A DNA stretch of 64,000 bases from Methanofollis sp. UBA420 (GTDB taxonomy: Archaea; Halobacteriota; Methanomicrobia; Methanomicrobiales; Methanofollaceae). The notes below the pieces were generated by a model. That model made no database searches and was not told the origin of the DNA. It was given only the letters and a program-made list of their open reading frames with translations. Both the position numbers and the translations under genes were made by a program. The stretch's first letter is position 1, and every line of letters begins with the position of its first letter. The DNA lies in the NCBI RefSeq assembly GCF_002498315.1, contig NZ_DAGX01000002.1, forward strand, positions 277,885-341,884. Reading direction: 5' to 3'. Shown piece by piece: positions 1 through 7,991 of this stretch.

Positions 1-53
1 CAAAAAAGAGTGGGAATATGTCCTCGGGCACGAGAAGCCCTGGTCTATGCCCC

Positions 54-1292
54 TCACCCGTTGATTTTTTCCGAGAGTTCGTCCAATTTTTTCGCAAGCA
101 TCGGGAAGAAGGTGCCCGCGTCGGAGACGATGCCGATCGCCTGCGAGGTGCCGCGGTCCATCAACTTGGTCAGGGAGGCCGGGTTGATATCGACGCAGAG
201 CGTCTTCACGCTCGAGGGGAGACAGTTGCCGACGGCCACCGAGTGGAGGAGGGTCGCCACCATCAGCACCATCTTCGCGCCCTTGAGATGCTTTCTCATT
301 GCGTCCTGCGCCTCCATGACATCGGTGATCACGTCAGGGAGGGGACCGTCGTCGCGGATCGAACCGGCGAGGACGAAGGGGACATTGTTCCTGACGCACT
401 CGTACATCACGCCGCCGGTGACGATGCCCTGCTCGACGGCGTTCTTGATCGAGCCCGCGCGCATCACCTCGGAGATCGCATAGATGTGGTGCTTGTGCCC
501 GCCGGTGACGAGTTTTGCGGTCTTGATGTCCATGCCGAGAGAGGTGCCGAAGAGGTTCGACTCGATGTCATGGGTCGCAAGGGCGTTCCCGGCGAAGAGG
601 GCGTCGATGTAGCCGTCATGGACGAGTTTCGCAAGGGCCGGGCCGCCTCCGGTGTGGATGATCGCCGGGCCGCCGACAAGGACGATCTTCCCGCCCGACC
701 GCTTCACCTCGACGATCTCCGTTGCGATCTTCTCGATCAGGGTCTCTGACGGGCGCTCGGGCGAGACGGTTCCCTGCATGAACTCAAACCTGCTCTTCTC
801 ACGGGGGCGTTCGGGATAGTCCACCTTGACGCCGTCCTCGCCAACGACGACGAGGCTGCCCTTCGTCAATTTGGAGAGAGGAGTGCAGCAGGCGCGCTGT
901 GTGACCGGGTCCACGACAACGAGGCAGTCCATTTCGATGTTCTCGACAGAGAGCCATTCACCCTCATACTTCACATAGGTCGGGTGGTTGGTCGTCGAGT
1001 AAAAGTCCTTGGGGACGATACGGTCGCCTTCGGCCGGGACCAGCCGCGCGTCGGCCACCACAGAAAGATGGGCACCAAGACGGTAGAGTTCGCTGAGGAT
1101 CGCCTCAAGCTGCGTTTCGTCGGCAGCACTCACCTTCAGGCAGGCATAACTCGTGTCGGTCTTTTTCTTCCCCACTTCAAAGGTAAGGATCTCGAAGTTC
1201 CCGCCCATATCCATGATCCGGTCGAAGACAAGGGTCATGATACCTGAATCGATAATATGCCCTTCCAGTTCTATCTCCCGGGAGATCTGCAT
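54..1292 (-). CDS. LOR/SDH-domain protein, probable archaeal ornithine cyclodeaminase (TIGR00300 family)
   Basis: The 412-residue protein matches the archaeal/cyanobacterial family built on the conserved LOR/SDH domain. Members related to the C-terminal part of AgrE/ArgZ convert ornithine to proline with NAD; that activity is family knowledge, not shown here. Residues 1-95 form the small LOR/SDH domain. Glycine-rich segments follow at 206-220 (GGPAIIHTGGGP) and at 263-270 (TGGHKHHI), and residues 366-371 read CVDINP. I chose the ATG at 1292 because family homology starts at MQISREIELEGH; the frame stays open far upstream but reads antisense to cobY. It lies 68 bp downstream of cobY on the same strand and may be cotranscribed. 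Family assignment is firm; the exact reaction is inference. Confidence 0.85.
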   Translation of the reverse strand: MQISREIELEGHIIDSGIMTLVFDRIMDMGGNFEILTFEVGKKKTDTSYACLKVSAADETQLEAILSELYRLGAHLSVVADARLVPAEGDRIVPKDFYSTTNHPTYVKYEGEWLSVENIEMDCLVVVDPVTQRACCTPLSKLTKGSLVVVGEDGVKVDYPERPREKSRFEFMQGTVSPERPSETLIEKIATEIVEVKRSGGKIVLVGGPAIIHTGGGPALAKLVHDGYIDALFAGNALATHDIESNLFGTSLGMDIKTAKLVTGGHKHHIYAISEVMRAGSIKNAVEQGIVTGGVMYECVRNNVPFVLAGSIRDDGPLPDVITDVMEAQDAMRKHLKGAKMVLMVATLLHSVAVGNCLPSSVKTLCVDINPASLTKLMDRGTSQAIGIVSDAGTFFPMLAKKLDELSEKING

Positions 1293-1360
1293 GGTAAGAA
1301 TATCGGCTGCGGCGGTTAATATGATTTCCTTTCTGGCATTTGCGGGGAATCCGGGTGAAT

Positions 1361-1972
1361 TCAGGCAGAATGCCGCTTTTTTCCGGCGCAGATAAAACGC
1401 ACCGCACGGGCAAGGTCGTCCTGTGTATTGACATTGAAGCCGAGCGCGGGTTCGTCGAGGAGAAGGCGGGATTCTTCCTGTTCTTCCTCGATCCGCGCAC
1501 CGAGGAGGATGTTTACCCCGGCAGGGCAGGCAGGGACGCCGTCGACCGTCTCCTGGTAGGCGGCGCGAAAAGACGAGCCGCGACAGAGGGCCGACGGCAC
1601 CCAGGTGGAGAGGGCGTCGGTGCCTGCAGAGATGTACGCCTCCTGTATCCTCTCTACGATCTCTCCCCTGATACAGGGGATGTCGGAGACCGAGGTGAAG
1701 ACCGGCCCCTCTTCGCCGAGTGCGGTCACCGCTTCGACGATATCTGCGACATATCCGCGCGCCCCGGTGGCATAGAGATCGATCCCCTGCGCCCGGCACC
1801 AGTTTCTGGTGTACGGGGTCCGGGGCGATGAAACGACCATGATCTCAGAGCCCGCGTCGGCAAAGGCGTCGATGACATAGGCAATCATCGGCCGCCCGCA
1901 GATGGTCACGAGAGGTTTTTCTCCCATATTGAGGCGGGAGCCCTGGCCCCCGGCAAGGATCAGGGCAAGCAT
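1361..1972 (-). CDS. cobY: Adenosylcobinamide-phosphate guanylyltransferase CobY
   Basis: CobY transfers GMP from GTP to adenosylcobinamide phosphate, the archaeal replacement for CobU in cobalamin assembly. The 203-residue protein begins with the nucleotidyltransferase signature LILAGGQGSRL (residues 4-14) and GEKPL (17-21), as in MobA-like enzymes. A molybdenum-cofactor MobA is the main alternative, but the 13-bp overlap with the CobD-type aminotransferase upstream favours CobY. Length agrees with characterised CobY proteins. Translation is probably coupled to cobD through the overlap. Confidence 0.85.
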   Translation of the reverse strand: MLALILAGGQGSRLNMGEKPLVTICGRPMIAYVIDAFADAGSEIMVVSSPRTPYTRNWCRAQGIDLYATGARGYVADIVEAVTALGEEGPVFTSVSDIPCIRGEIVERIQEAYISAGTDALSTWVPSALCRGSSFRAAYQETVDGVPACPAGVNILLGARIEEEQEESRLLLDEPALGFNVNTQDDLARAVRFICAGKKRHSA

Positions 1973-2958
1973 GCCGCAAGTGCCTCCACAAGGCGCATGT
2001 TCTCATCACGCCTCCGCACCGCAACCCTGATCATCCCGGGCAGGCCGAAAGAGGTGCAGTCACGGACAAGGATGCCATAGGAGAGGAGGAGGCGTTCGGT
2101 AAGCCCGTCAGCAGGACAGGGAAGGGGAACCAGAATGTAGTTTGCCGTGGACGGCAGGGGAGAGAGACCGAGGTCGCGGAGTCGCCCTGCAAGCCAGGCC
2201 CGCTCGATCTCGATAAGCCTCCGGGATTCGCCAAGATCAGCATACCTGTCCAGTGCGGCCAGGGCAAAACTCTCAGCATAGGCATTCACCGTCCAGGGGA
2301 GGCGGCGCGCCTCGATCTCCGCGACAAGGTCGGGGTCACCGAAGCCAAAACCGAACCTGATGCCGGGGACGGCAAAGGACTTGGTGATCGAGCGCGAGAC
2401 GAAGAGCGCGGGATCCCTGACGTCAGAGACGCTTGCGGTCGGGTCGGCAAGTTCGATGAAGGCCTCGTCGATAAAAAGGCGCTGGCCGGGTTCGAGGGTG
2501 TCGAGGATCGCGAGCACCGCCTCCCGCGCGGTGAGCGCACCGTCAGGGTTGTTCGGGTTGCAGAGGAACCGGACAGCCGCGCCGGCCGCATCGCCGGTCA
2601 CCCTGCCCCCGCAGAGCCTGACTGCCATCTCATATTCCCCGAAGGTCGGAGGCCTGATCGCACCGCTCTCACCGGGCCTGATGGCGGCGACACAGAACGC
2701 GCGGATCACCTCGACAGACCCATTCCCTACCGTGATCTCCGCGGGATCCCGGTGAAACACCTGCCCGATCGCTTCTTTCAGGGTTTCATATCCGTCATCG
2801 GGGTAGGACGCAATCGCCTCTTCCGGGGGCGAGAAGGGGACATGCGGAGGGAAAGGGTTGATGCTTGCACTAAAATCAAGAATATTTTCTCTCGAATGCC
2901 GCCTGTGCCACCTGAGTCTGCCGCCGTGTTCAATCCGGCGGGGATACGTCCCTGACAT
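1960..2958 (-). CDS. cobD: Threonine-phosphate decarboxylase CobD / histidinol-phosphate-type aminotransferase
   Basis: A PLP fold-type I enzyme of 332 residues. Visible motifs are NPNNPDG (134-140), FIDEAF (about 162-167) and the Schiff-base lysine in SITKSF (K193). CobD decarboxylates threonine O-3-phosphate to the aminopropanol phosphate side chain of cobalamin. Histidinol-phosphate aminotransferase (HisC) belongs to the same family, so the CobD call rests on the overlap with cobY. I start at ATG 2958 (MSGTYPRR) rather than at the longer possible frame from 3024, because the extra 22 residues look non-homologous and contain the promoter: TTCTTATATG on the minus strand near 2993-3003 is a plausible TATA box. 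Confidence 0.8.
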   Translation of the reverse strand: MSGTYPRRIEHGGRLRWHRRHSRENILDFSASINPFPPHVPFSPPEEAIASYPDDGYETLKEAIGQVFHRDPAEITVGNGSVEVIRAFCVAAIRPGESGAIRPPTFGEYEMAVRLCGGRVTGDAAGAAVRFLCNPNNPDGALTAREAVLAILDTLEPGQRLFIDEAFIELADPTASVSDVRDPALFVSRSITKSFAVPGIRFGFGFGDPDLVAEIEARRLPWTVNAYAESFALAALDRYADLGESRRLIEIERAWLAGRLRDLGLSPLPSTANYILVPLPCPADGLTERLLLSYGILVRDCTSFGLPGMIRVAVRRRDENMRLVEALAACLP

Positions 2959-3033
2959 ATTGACGAATATCACGCAAATTTGGCATTCCATGGCATATAA
3001 GAATACGCTTTCAGAAAAAATCAATTGAGAATC

Positions 3034-3042
3034 TTTTTATAG
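3034..3042 (+). promoter_or_regulatory. TATA-box promoter for cdrS-ftsZ2
   Basis: TTTTTATAG preceded by A-rich sequence. Transcription would start near 3062-3068, leaving a leader of about 90 nt that contains the palindrome at 3119-3138. It sits back to back with the cobD promoter. Confidence 0.5.
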
Positions 3043-3118
3043 GATGCTCGTATTAGTTCATTCATCTGGTGCAGGATCAGACATAGAGCATCCCCCCGTC
3101 TGGCATGAGACAGACAAA

Positions 3119-3138
3119 AGTCTGACAAGTGTCAGACT
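3119..3138. promoter_or_regulatory. Perfect 20-bp palindrome upstream of cdrS (candidate operator)
   Basis: AGTCTGACA-AG-TGTCAGACT is a 9+2+9 perfect inverted repeat, 14 bp before the cdrS start. A looser copy, GTCTG-N8-CAGAC, lies 17-20 bp upstream at 3098-3115. Ribbon-helix-helix dimers bind such short symmetric sites, so autoregulation by the product of the next gene is the simplest reading (inference). As RNA it would form a 9-bp hairpin, so a leader-structure role is the alternative. Confidence 0.6.
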
Positions 3139-3152
3139 ACTAGAGGCGGAAG

Positions 3153-3329
3153 ATGGAGCGGATCACGATCAGACTCCCCAAACAGCAGGTCGATATGCTG
3201 CAAAGGCTTGTTGACGGCGGCGAATTTCCCACCGTGTCAGAGGCGGTACGACACGCGGTACGGGAACTCGTCGAAAAGCGTGGAGACCGCGTAATGAGGG
3301 AGAGCGACCAGGTGTCATTCAAGGTTTAG
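3153..3329 (+). CDS. cdrS: Ribbon-helix-helix regulator, CdrS-like
   Basis: A 58-residue protein with the classic RHH layout: beta strand RITIRLP (3-9), helix A QQVDMLQRLVDGG (11-23), turn EFPTVS and helix B EAVRHAVRELVEKR (30-43). Haloarchaeal CdrS is a short RHH protein encoded immediately before ftsZ2 that controls division genes. Here the gene also ends 7 bp before ftsZ2, and its tail contains the ftsZ2 ribosome-binding site (GGAGG). The name is by synteny and fold, not by sequence search. The ATG follows AGAGGCGGAAG, a fair ribosome-binding site. Confidence 0.75.
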   Translation: MERITIRLPKQQVDMLQRLVDGGEFPTVSEAVRHAVRELVEKRGDRVMRESDQVSFKV

Positions 3330-3336
3330 GAGGCAC

Positions 3337-4491
3337 ATGATGCAAACAATCATCAACGAGGCAATGAAAAACGCTGAACGCGAGAAAACGCTGAATATTC
3401 AGGACGGGATCATCGGTGACGAGGACGATTTCCTCGGCCAGCCGCGCATCGTCATCGTCGGTTGCGGAGGCGCCGGCAACAACACGATCAACAGGCTCTA
3501 CCACATGCAGGTTTGTGGAGCCGAGACGATCGCGATCAACACCGACAAGCAGCACCTCGACATGATCCAGGCCGACAAGCGCATCCTCATCGGCAAGTCG
3601 CTCACCAAGGGCCTTGGTGCAGGCGGATTCCCTGACGTCGGCAAGAGGGCCGCGGAAATGGCGCGCCCCACTCTTGAAAAACTCCTTGAGACAGCCGATC
3701 TCTGTTTCATCACGGCCGGCATGGGCGGCGGCACCGGCACAGGCGTTGCCCCGGTCGTTGCGCAGATTGCCAAGGAACAGGGCGCCATCGTCGTCGGCAT
3801 GGTCAGTTACCCCTTCCAGGTCGAGAAGGCACGCCTGCTCCGCGCGGAGGACGGCCTCCAGCAACTCGCCAGCTACGCTGACTCGGTGATTGTCCTCGAC
3901 AACAACCGGCTCATCAACTATGTCCCCAACCTGCCCCTCGGCCAGGCCTTCTCGGTGATGGACCAGCTCATCGCAGAAACGGTGAAGGGCATCTCCGAAA
4001 CGATCACCCAGCCTTCTCTCATCAACATCGACTACGCAGATGTGCGGGCGATCATGAGTAAGGGCGGCGTCGCCTGCATGCTCGTCGGCGAGAGCAAACA
4101 GCAGAACAAAGCCGAGAGCGTCGTCCACGAGTGCCTCTCCCACCCCCTGCTGGACATCGACTACCGCGGCGCCACAGGCAGCCTCATCCACATCACCGGC
4201 GGCAGCGACCTCACCCTCCAGGACGCTGAGGAGATCGCAAGTTCCCTCACCTATGAACTCGACCCCCACGCCGACGTCATCTGGGGCGCACGCGTGAACA
4301 ACGACTACGAAGGCAAGGTCAGGGTCATGGCAATCATGACCGGCGTCAAGAGCGCCCAGATCCTCGGCGGCAGGCAGAGCAACTTTGTCCCCGCGAGCAA
4401 GCCCGCCCCCATGCCGTCCGGCAGGTCGGCCGCCCCCCAGCGGAGTTTCGCACGTGACCAGACAAGCGGCCACCTCATCGATTTCCTCTGA
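3337..4491 (+). CDS. ftsZ2: Cell division GTPase FtsZ2
   Basis: A tubulin-like GTPase of 384 residues that forms the division ring. The N-terminal nucleotide motif is VGCGGAGNNT (41-50), the tubulin signature GGGTGTG is at 130-136, and the T7 catalytic loop has N230, D232 and D235. The text GCGGAGNNT, NTDKQHL and DNNRL resembles the haloarchaeal FtsZ2 group as I remember it. Residues 350-384 form a disordered Pro/Ser-rich linker ending in HLIDFL, the likely partner-binding tail. A GGAGG site sits 8 bp before the start; the second ATG is an equally possible start. A T-rich tract after the stop (near 4497-4505) may end the transcript. Confidence 0.93.
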   Translation: MMQTIINEAMKNAEREKTLNIQDGIIGDEDDFLGQPRIVIVGCGGAGNNTINRLYHMQVCGAETIAINTDKQHLDMIQADKRILIGKSLTKGLGAGGFPDVGKRAAEMARPTLEKLLETADLCFITAGMGGGTGTGVAPVVAQIAKEQGAIVVGMVSYPFQVEKARLLRAEDGLQQLASYADSVIVLDNNRLINYVPNLPLGQAFSVMDQLIAETVKGISETITQPSLINIDYADVRAIMSKGGVACMLVGESKQQNKAESVVHECLSHPLLDIDYRGATGSLIHITGGSDLTLQDAEEIASSLTYELDPHADVIWGARVNNDYEGKVRVMAIMTGVKSAQILGGRQSNFVPASKPAPMPSGRSAAPQRSFARDQTSGHLIDFL

Positions 4492-4893
4492 CATCTTCTT
4501 TTTTTCACGTGCACCATGTCCAGGCCGCCCCTCACAGCTGGCCGGATCGGTTCATCTCTCAAAAGACACACCAAAAAATACGCCTGAACCGACACCGGTC
4601 CGGCGAAATGCTTAATACCAAAGATGACGCAAACTATTAGAAATCCTGGTATATCCACCGCGGATCACCACGGTGCGGCGGGTGCGTCGGCATAGCCGGA
4701 TGCGCCAGAGGGTATAGGAGTTGAATATCATGAACAGCGCTACGAACACAGATATCAGAGAAACAGTCTCTGTTCTGGACGGCACTTTTGTAGTATCATT
4801 TCCCTCTGTTTCCTCCCATTCTGCGGCATCTCCCGTGCATCATCAGACCCGGTGGCCTATACAGCGGTATCAGAACTCAAGGATTGGTAAAGC
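4492..4893 (+). promoter_or_regulatory. Leader region before the coiled-coil gene: two promoters, hairpin and small upstream ORF
   Basis: This gap holds a TATA-like GCTTAATAC (4611-4619), a strong imperfect hairpin at 4681-4706 (GGTGCGTCGGC-ATA-GCCGGATGCGCC, one bulged base, several wobble pairs), a small ORF from 4730, and a second TATA-like CCTATACAG (4855-4863) about 35 bp before the coiled-coil start. Transcripts from the first promoter would carry a leader of roughly 250 nt; those from the second would have almost none. Confidence 0.4.
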
Positions 4894-4909
4894 ATGTTGG
4901 ATGAACTGA
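4730..4909 (+). CDS. Possible small upstream ORF, 59 residues
   Basis: The ATG at 4730 is preceded by GGAG at about 9 nt spacing, a better ribosome-binding site than that of the downstream gene. The ORF runs 16 nt into the coiled-coil gene in another frame. Composition (Ser/Thr-rich, one Cys-Trp near the end) resembles no family I recognise. It could be a chance ORF or a leader peptide; conservation in relatives would decide. Confidence 0.25.
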   Translation: MNSATNTDIRETVSVLDGTFVVSFPSVSSHSAASPVHHQTRWPIQRYQNSRIGKACWMN

Positions 4910-5757
4910 TCGAAAAGAGAAAAAAATCACTTTCCGAGTCTGAACAGCATAAAAATCGGCGCAACGAGCTTAACGCCCTTGCGAGCACCCATGCCCGTGA
5001 GCGGAACCAGCTCAACACCCAGACCCGGGAGTTTGTCGAGGAGGCCCAGAAAAATAAGGAGCTCCGGGACCAGTCCAATAATGAGGTCCACCGGCTGAAG
5101 GACGAGCGAAACAAGCTCAACGCCAAGGCCAACGAGTACTTCGAAGAGATCGAGTCCTTCAAGAAGGACCACTCCGCCTTCCAGAAGAATGCAAGCATCA
5201 AAGAAATCCAGCGCCAGATCGAAGCGATGGAGTTCCGCCAGCAGACCGAGGTCTTCTCTACCGACAAAGAGAGGGAACTGATCGACAAGATCAAGCACAT
5301 GAAGGCCACCATCAAGGAGCAGGAGGACGAACTTGAGCAGAACAAGGACCTCAAGACCAAACTCCAGAGCGCCCGTGACCTTCGTAAGGAAGCCTCAGAC
5401 ATCCATGACAGGGTGACCGAAGTTGCCGAACTCGCGCAGAAACACCACGACATGATGGTCGAGTTCTACCGGAAGGCCGACCAGTCCCGTGAGGCTGCCG
5501 ACACCGAGCACAAGGCTTTTGTCGAGGCGCAGGAAGCCGCTGACGAGGAACACAAGGCATTCATCACCTGCCAGAAGGAACTCCGCGACTATGACAAGGT
5601 CATCTCCGGTCTCCGCAACAAGAAGAAGAAGACAAAGGTCACCAAGGAGCAGCGCGAGGTCAGGCAGGAGGCCGAGCGCATCTTCCAGCTCTTCAAGGGC
5701 GGGGAGAAACTCACGACCGAGGACATCCTCCTTCTGCAGCGGTCCAAACTCCTTTAA
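4894..5757 (+). CDS. Archaeal coiled-coil protein (COG1340-like)
   Basis: A 287-residue, highly charged (Glu/Lys/Arg/Gln) protein that is almost entirely heptad-repeat helix from residue 1 to about 235. A lysine cluster (GLRNKKKKTKVTKEQR) and a short C-terminal domain (about 255-287, RIFQLFKGGEKLTTEDILLLQ) follow. It matches the widespread archaeal coiled-coil family COG1340 in length and in the C-terminal KGEKLTTEDLLLLQ-type motif. No signal peptide or membrane segment is visible, so it is likely cytosolic. Function is unknown; its place between ftsZ2 and a membrane protein makes a structural or segregation role imaginable, which is speculation. Confidence 0.8.
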   Translation: MLDELIEKRKKSLSESEQHKNRRNELNALASTHARERNQLNTQTREFVEEAQKNKELRDQSNNEVHRLKDERNKLNAKANEYFEEIESFKKDHSAFQKNASIKEIQRQIEAMEFRQQTEVFSTDKERELIDKIKHMKATIKEQEDELEQNKDLKTKLQSARDLRKEASDIHDRVTEVAELAQKHHDMMVEFYRKADQSREAADTEHKAFVEAQEAADEEHKAFITCQKELRDYDKVISGLRNKKKKTKVTKEQREVRQEAERIFQLFKGGEKLTTEDILLLQRSKLL

Positions 5758-5784
5758 TACTTTTTTTTGTGTATGCGCAACCAT

Positions 5785-5794
5785 TTATTAGTTT
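5785..5794 (+). promoter_or_regulatory. Promoter for the DUF373 gene
   Basis: The upstream gene ends in a run of eight T (5760-5770, likely terminator). CATTTATTAG follows about 25 bp before the ATG at 5815, so the transcript would be leaderless or nearly so. Confidence 0.45.
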
Positions 5795-5814
5795 GAGTGT
5801 AATTTTCTAATCAG

Positions 5815-6936
5815 ATGGCTGAGGGCACTACACTGATCCTGTGCATCGACCGGGACGACGACCTCGGGTACAAGGCAGGTCTCGCAAGTCCGGTAGTCGG
5901 ACGTGAGGCGTGCCTGAACGCAGCCAGCGCACTTGCACTCGCCGACCCCGAAGATTCAGACGTCAACGCCATTTTTCAGGCCGTAAAAACCTATGACGAA
6001 CTAAAAGAGCGGGGCGAAGAGGTCGAAGTTGCGATCCTCACCGGCAACCATATGCATATGCTTGAGGGGGACCGGAAGATCGGCACAGATCTCGACGACG
6101 TGATCGCCCGGACCGATGCAGATGCCTGTGTTCTTATCTCCGACGGTGCTGAAGACGAGTACATCCTCCCGATCGTCCAGTCAAGGCTCTCCGTGACGAG
6201 CATCAGGAGGGTGATCGTCACCCAGATGCCGAACCTCGAAGGGACCTACTATATCATCAAAAAACTCCTCGACGACCCGAAGGTCTCGCGGATGGTCCTG
6301 ATCCCTCTCGGCCTTGCGATGCTCATCTACGCCACCGCCTACCTCGTCGGCTACCCGGAGGGGGCGACGATCGTCGTCGTGGGCGCACTCGGCATTTATC
6401 TCCTCCTCAAAGGGCTTGGCTTCGACGAGTTTTTCAGTTACTCGGTCAACTCCCTGCAGGTCGCACTGAGACGGGGCAAGATCACCTTCGTATCCTATAT
6501 CACGGCGATCCTCTTTTTCATCGTCGGGGTGATCATCGGACTGTACAGTCTGCTTGTCTATTACACCCAGGAAGGGATACTGCTCTACCTGCTGACCTTC
6601 TTCTACGGCGGGATCGGGTGGTTCACTGCGGCAGGGATCATCGCTTCGGTCGGCAGGATCATCGACGTCTACATGAATGAGATCGAAGACCTCGGCAGGG
6701 TGATCGTCCTCCCCTTTTTCATCAGCGCCATCGGCATCATCGTCTACGGCACGAGCATCTACATGCTCTCCCTCTCGCACATTGAAAAATTCCCGTACCC
6801 CGAGTTCAACGGGCTCAATGTTGCGATGTACGCCATGGTAGGGGGGCTGTTCCTCGCCTTTGTCGGCGTCTACATCCAGTCGCTCGTCAACCGCTGGATC
6901 GAGAAAAAAGGAGAGAATACTGCGATTACGCCCTGA
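5815..6936 (+). CDS. DUF373 family membrane protein
   Basis: A 373-residue archaeal protein of unknown function. Residues 1-155 form a soluble alpha/beta domain (LILCIDRDDDLG at 7-18; ISDGAEDEYILPIVQSR around 104-120). About six transmembrane helices follow between residues 160 and 365. The acidic IDRDDD motif is typical of the family. The gene has its own promoter and terminates before a stretch of sequence without clear genes. Confidence 0.85.
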   Translation: MAEGTTLILCIDRDDDLGYKAGLASPVVGREACLNAASALALADPEDSDVNAIFQAVKTYDELKERGEEVEVAILTGNHMHMLEGDRKIGTDLDDVIARTDADACVLISDGAEDEYILPIVQSRLSVTSIRRVIVTQMPNLEGTYYIIKKLLDDPKVSRMVLIPLGLAMLIYATAYLVGYPEGATIVVVGALGIYLLLKGLGFDEFFSYSVNSLQVALRRGKITFVSYITAILFFIVGVIIGLYSLLVYYTQEGILLYLLTFFYGGIGWFTAAGIIASVGRIIDVYMNEIEDLGRVIVLPFFISAIGIIVYGTSIYMLSLSHIEKFPYPEFNGLNVAMYAMVGGLFLAFVGVYIQSLVNRWIEKKGENTAITP

Positions 6937-7476
6937 GGCAATCACCCCTCATTCATTTTCCCTATCACTGCAGAATCTCTCATTCTTGGATCGATTATCC
7001 CCTGATTCCATGAAGATCGGTCCTGGCCGGTCAGAGGAGGACAAGGCTCCCCGTATCCACAGCCTCTCTGTCGCCCTCCTTGCAGGAGACGGTTCAATGG
7101 CAGGTGCCCGGACTCTCCGGCTCCAGCCCGAACACCGGCTCCAGCCTGCAAGAGCACATCTGCGGCGTCCTGATACTTATACCCCAACACGAATCGTAGC
7201 ATTCGCCCGGACGGTATGTATGGTGGAGATGCGGATCGATACGTAGCAGGCGGTGCCGTGGTGCTGGGAGAGCGTCGTGACCAGCAGCCGGTTCCCGGAG
7301 GCCATGCAGTCGAGGTTTGTCGCGACGATGAGCCGGTCGTGGAGGTCAGGGTTGTCAGCCAGACCACCCGCCTGCACCGTATCGATCATTTCCCGGCCGG
7401 CAGCAGGAGGTTTGAGCAAGCCGGAGGCTTCCATCACCAGCGTAAAAAAAGGGATCTTAAAAATAGGCAACGAGGG
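6937..7476. other. Region without a confident gene
   Basis: About 540 bp between DUF373 and the secreted protein gene. It holds a 12-bp direct repeat CCGGCTCCAGCC (7117-7128 and 7135-7146, 18-bp spacing), a plus-strand TATA-like ACTTATACC near 7175-7183, and the weak minus-strand ORF listed separately. I see no RNA gene or transposon signature. Confidence 0.4.
7177..7434 (-). CDS. Doubtful small ORF, 85 residues
   Basis: The minus-strand ORF starts at ATG 7434, about 20 bp after a TATA-like TTTTTAAGATC, and lies downstream of the secreted protein gene. The second half (DRLIVATNLDCMASGNRLLV and on) has a believable alternating hydrophobic pattern. I do not recognise a family, no ribosome-binding site is obvious, and the A/T-rich stretch before it may simply be the terminator of the upstream gene. 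Confidence 0.3.
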   Translation of the reverse strand: MEASGLLKPPAAGREMIDTVQAGGLADNPDLHDRLIVATNLDCMASGNRLLVTTLSQHHGTACYVSIRISTIHTVRANATIRVGV

Positions 7477-7477
7477 T

Positions 7478-7927
7478 TCAGGACTTGAAATATCCCATAC
7501 CCTCGGGGAACACCGCTGTGTTCTGGAACTCCCGCCGGTCCTGGGGCGACGCAACGATCAGAGAGGGAATCTTCACCGGGAATTCATGCTCAGGGAACCA
7601 GAATGTCCCGCGGCCATAGTCCAGACCGACACCAGGGACCGTCAGGACGGCATGATCCATCGTAATCTCCTCAATGGTCGCTCCCTCGAAATTCACGACT
7701 TCAAGCACCTTCTCGCGAAGGTCGCTCATGCCAAGGAGGTGGACGAGGATCTGGACGCCGTCGTCGACAGTATAGGTGACATTGACCTTCGCATCATGGT
7801 TATCAAGCTGGATCTCAACGCTCTGAACCGTGAGATAACTGTACTTGGTATCGTCCGCCGCCGCGACAGGCACGACGATGACGAAGAGCAGGAAAAGCAT
7901 CGCAAGGCCGTGCGCCAGGAATTTCAT
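7478..7927 (-). CDS. Secreted hypothetical protein
   Basis: A 149-residue protein with a clear signal peptide: MKF followed by the hydrophobic stretch LAHGLAMLFLLFVIVVPVAA, with cleavage likely after AAA (about residue 24). The mature part is beta-rich (KYSYLTVQSVEIQLDNHDAK and KVNVTYTVDDGVQILVHLLG) with no cysteines or membrane anchor, so it is predicted to be extracellular or surface-associated. GCATATATG on the minus strand near 7950-7958 is a likely TATA box giving a very short leader. I do not recognise the family. Confidence 0.7.
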   Translation of the reverse strand: MKFLAHGLAMLFLLFVIVVPVAAADDTKYSYLTVQSVEIQLDNHDAKVNVTYTVDDGVQILVHLLGMSDLREKVLEVVNFEGATIEEITMDHAVLTVPGVGLDYGRGTFWFPEHEFPVKIPSLIVASPQDRREFQNTAVFPEGMGYFKS

Positions 7928-7991
7928 ACTTAGGATCTTGAAACGGGATCATATATGCTTTCTGGTCGGGGAAAAAAGAGTATAATTTCTT

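Noticed and set aside
1361..1972. CobY call as molybdenum cofactor MobA
   Set aside because: Both share the nucleotidyltransferase fold, but the overlap with the CobD-type gene favours the cobalamin role; moaA is 13 kb away and not linked.
3319..4494. A 391-codon minus-strand frame opposite ftsZ2
   Set aside because: Shadow of a strongly conserved gene; no recognisable domain.
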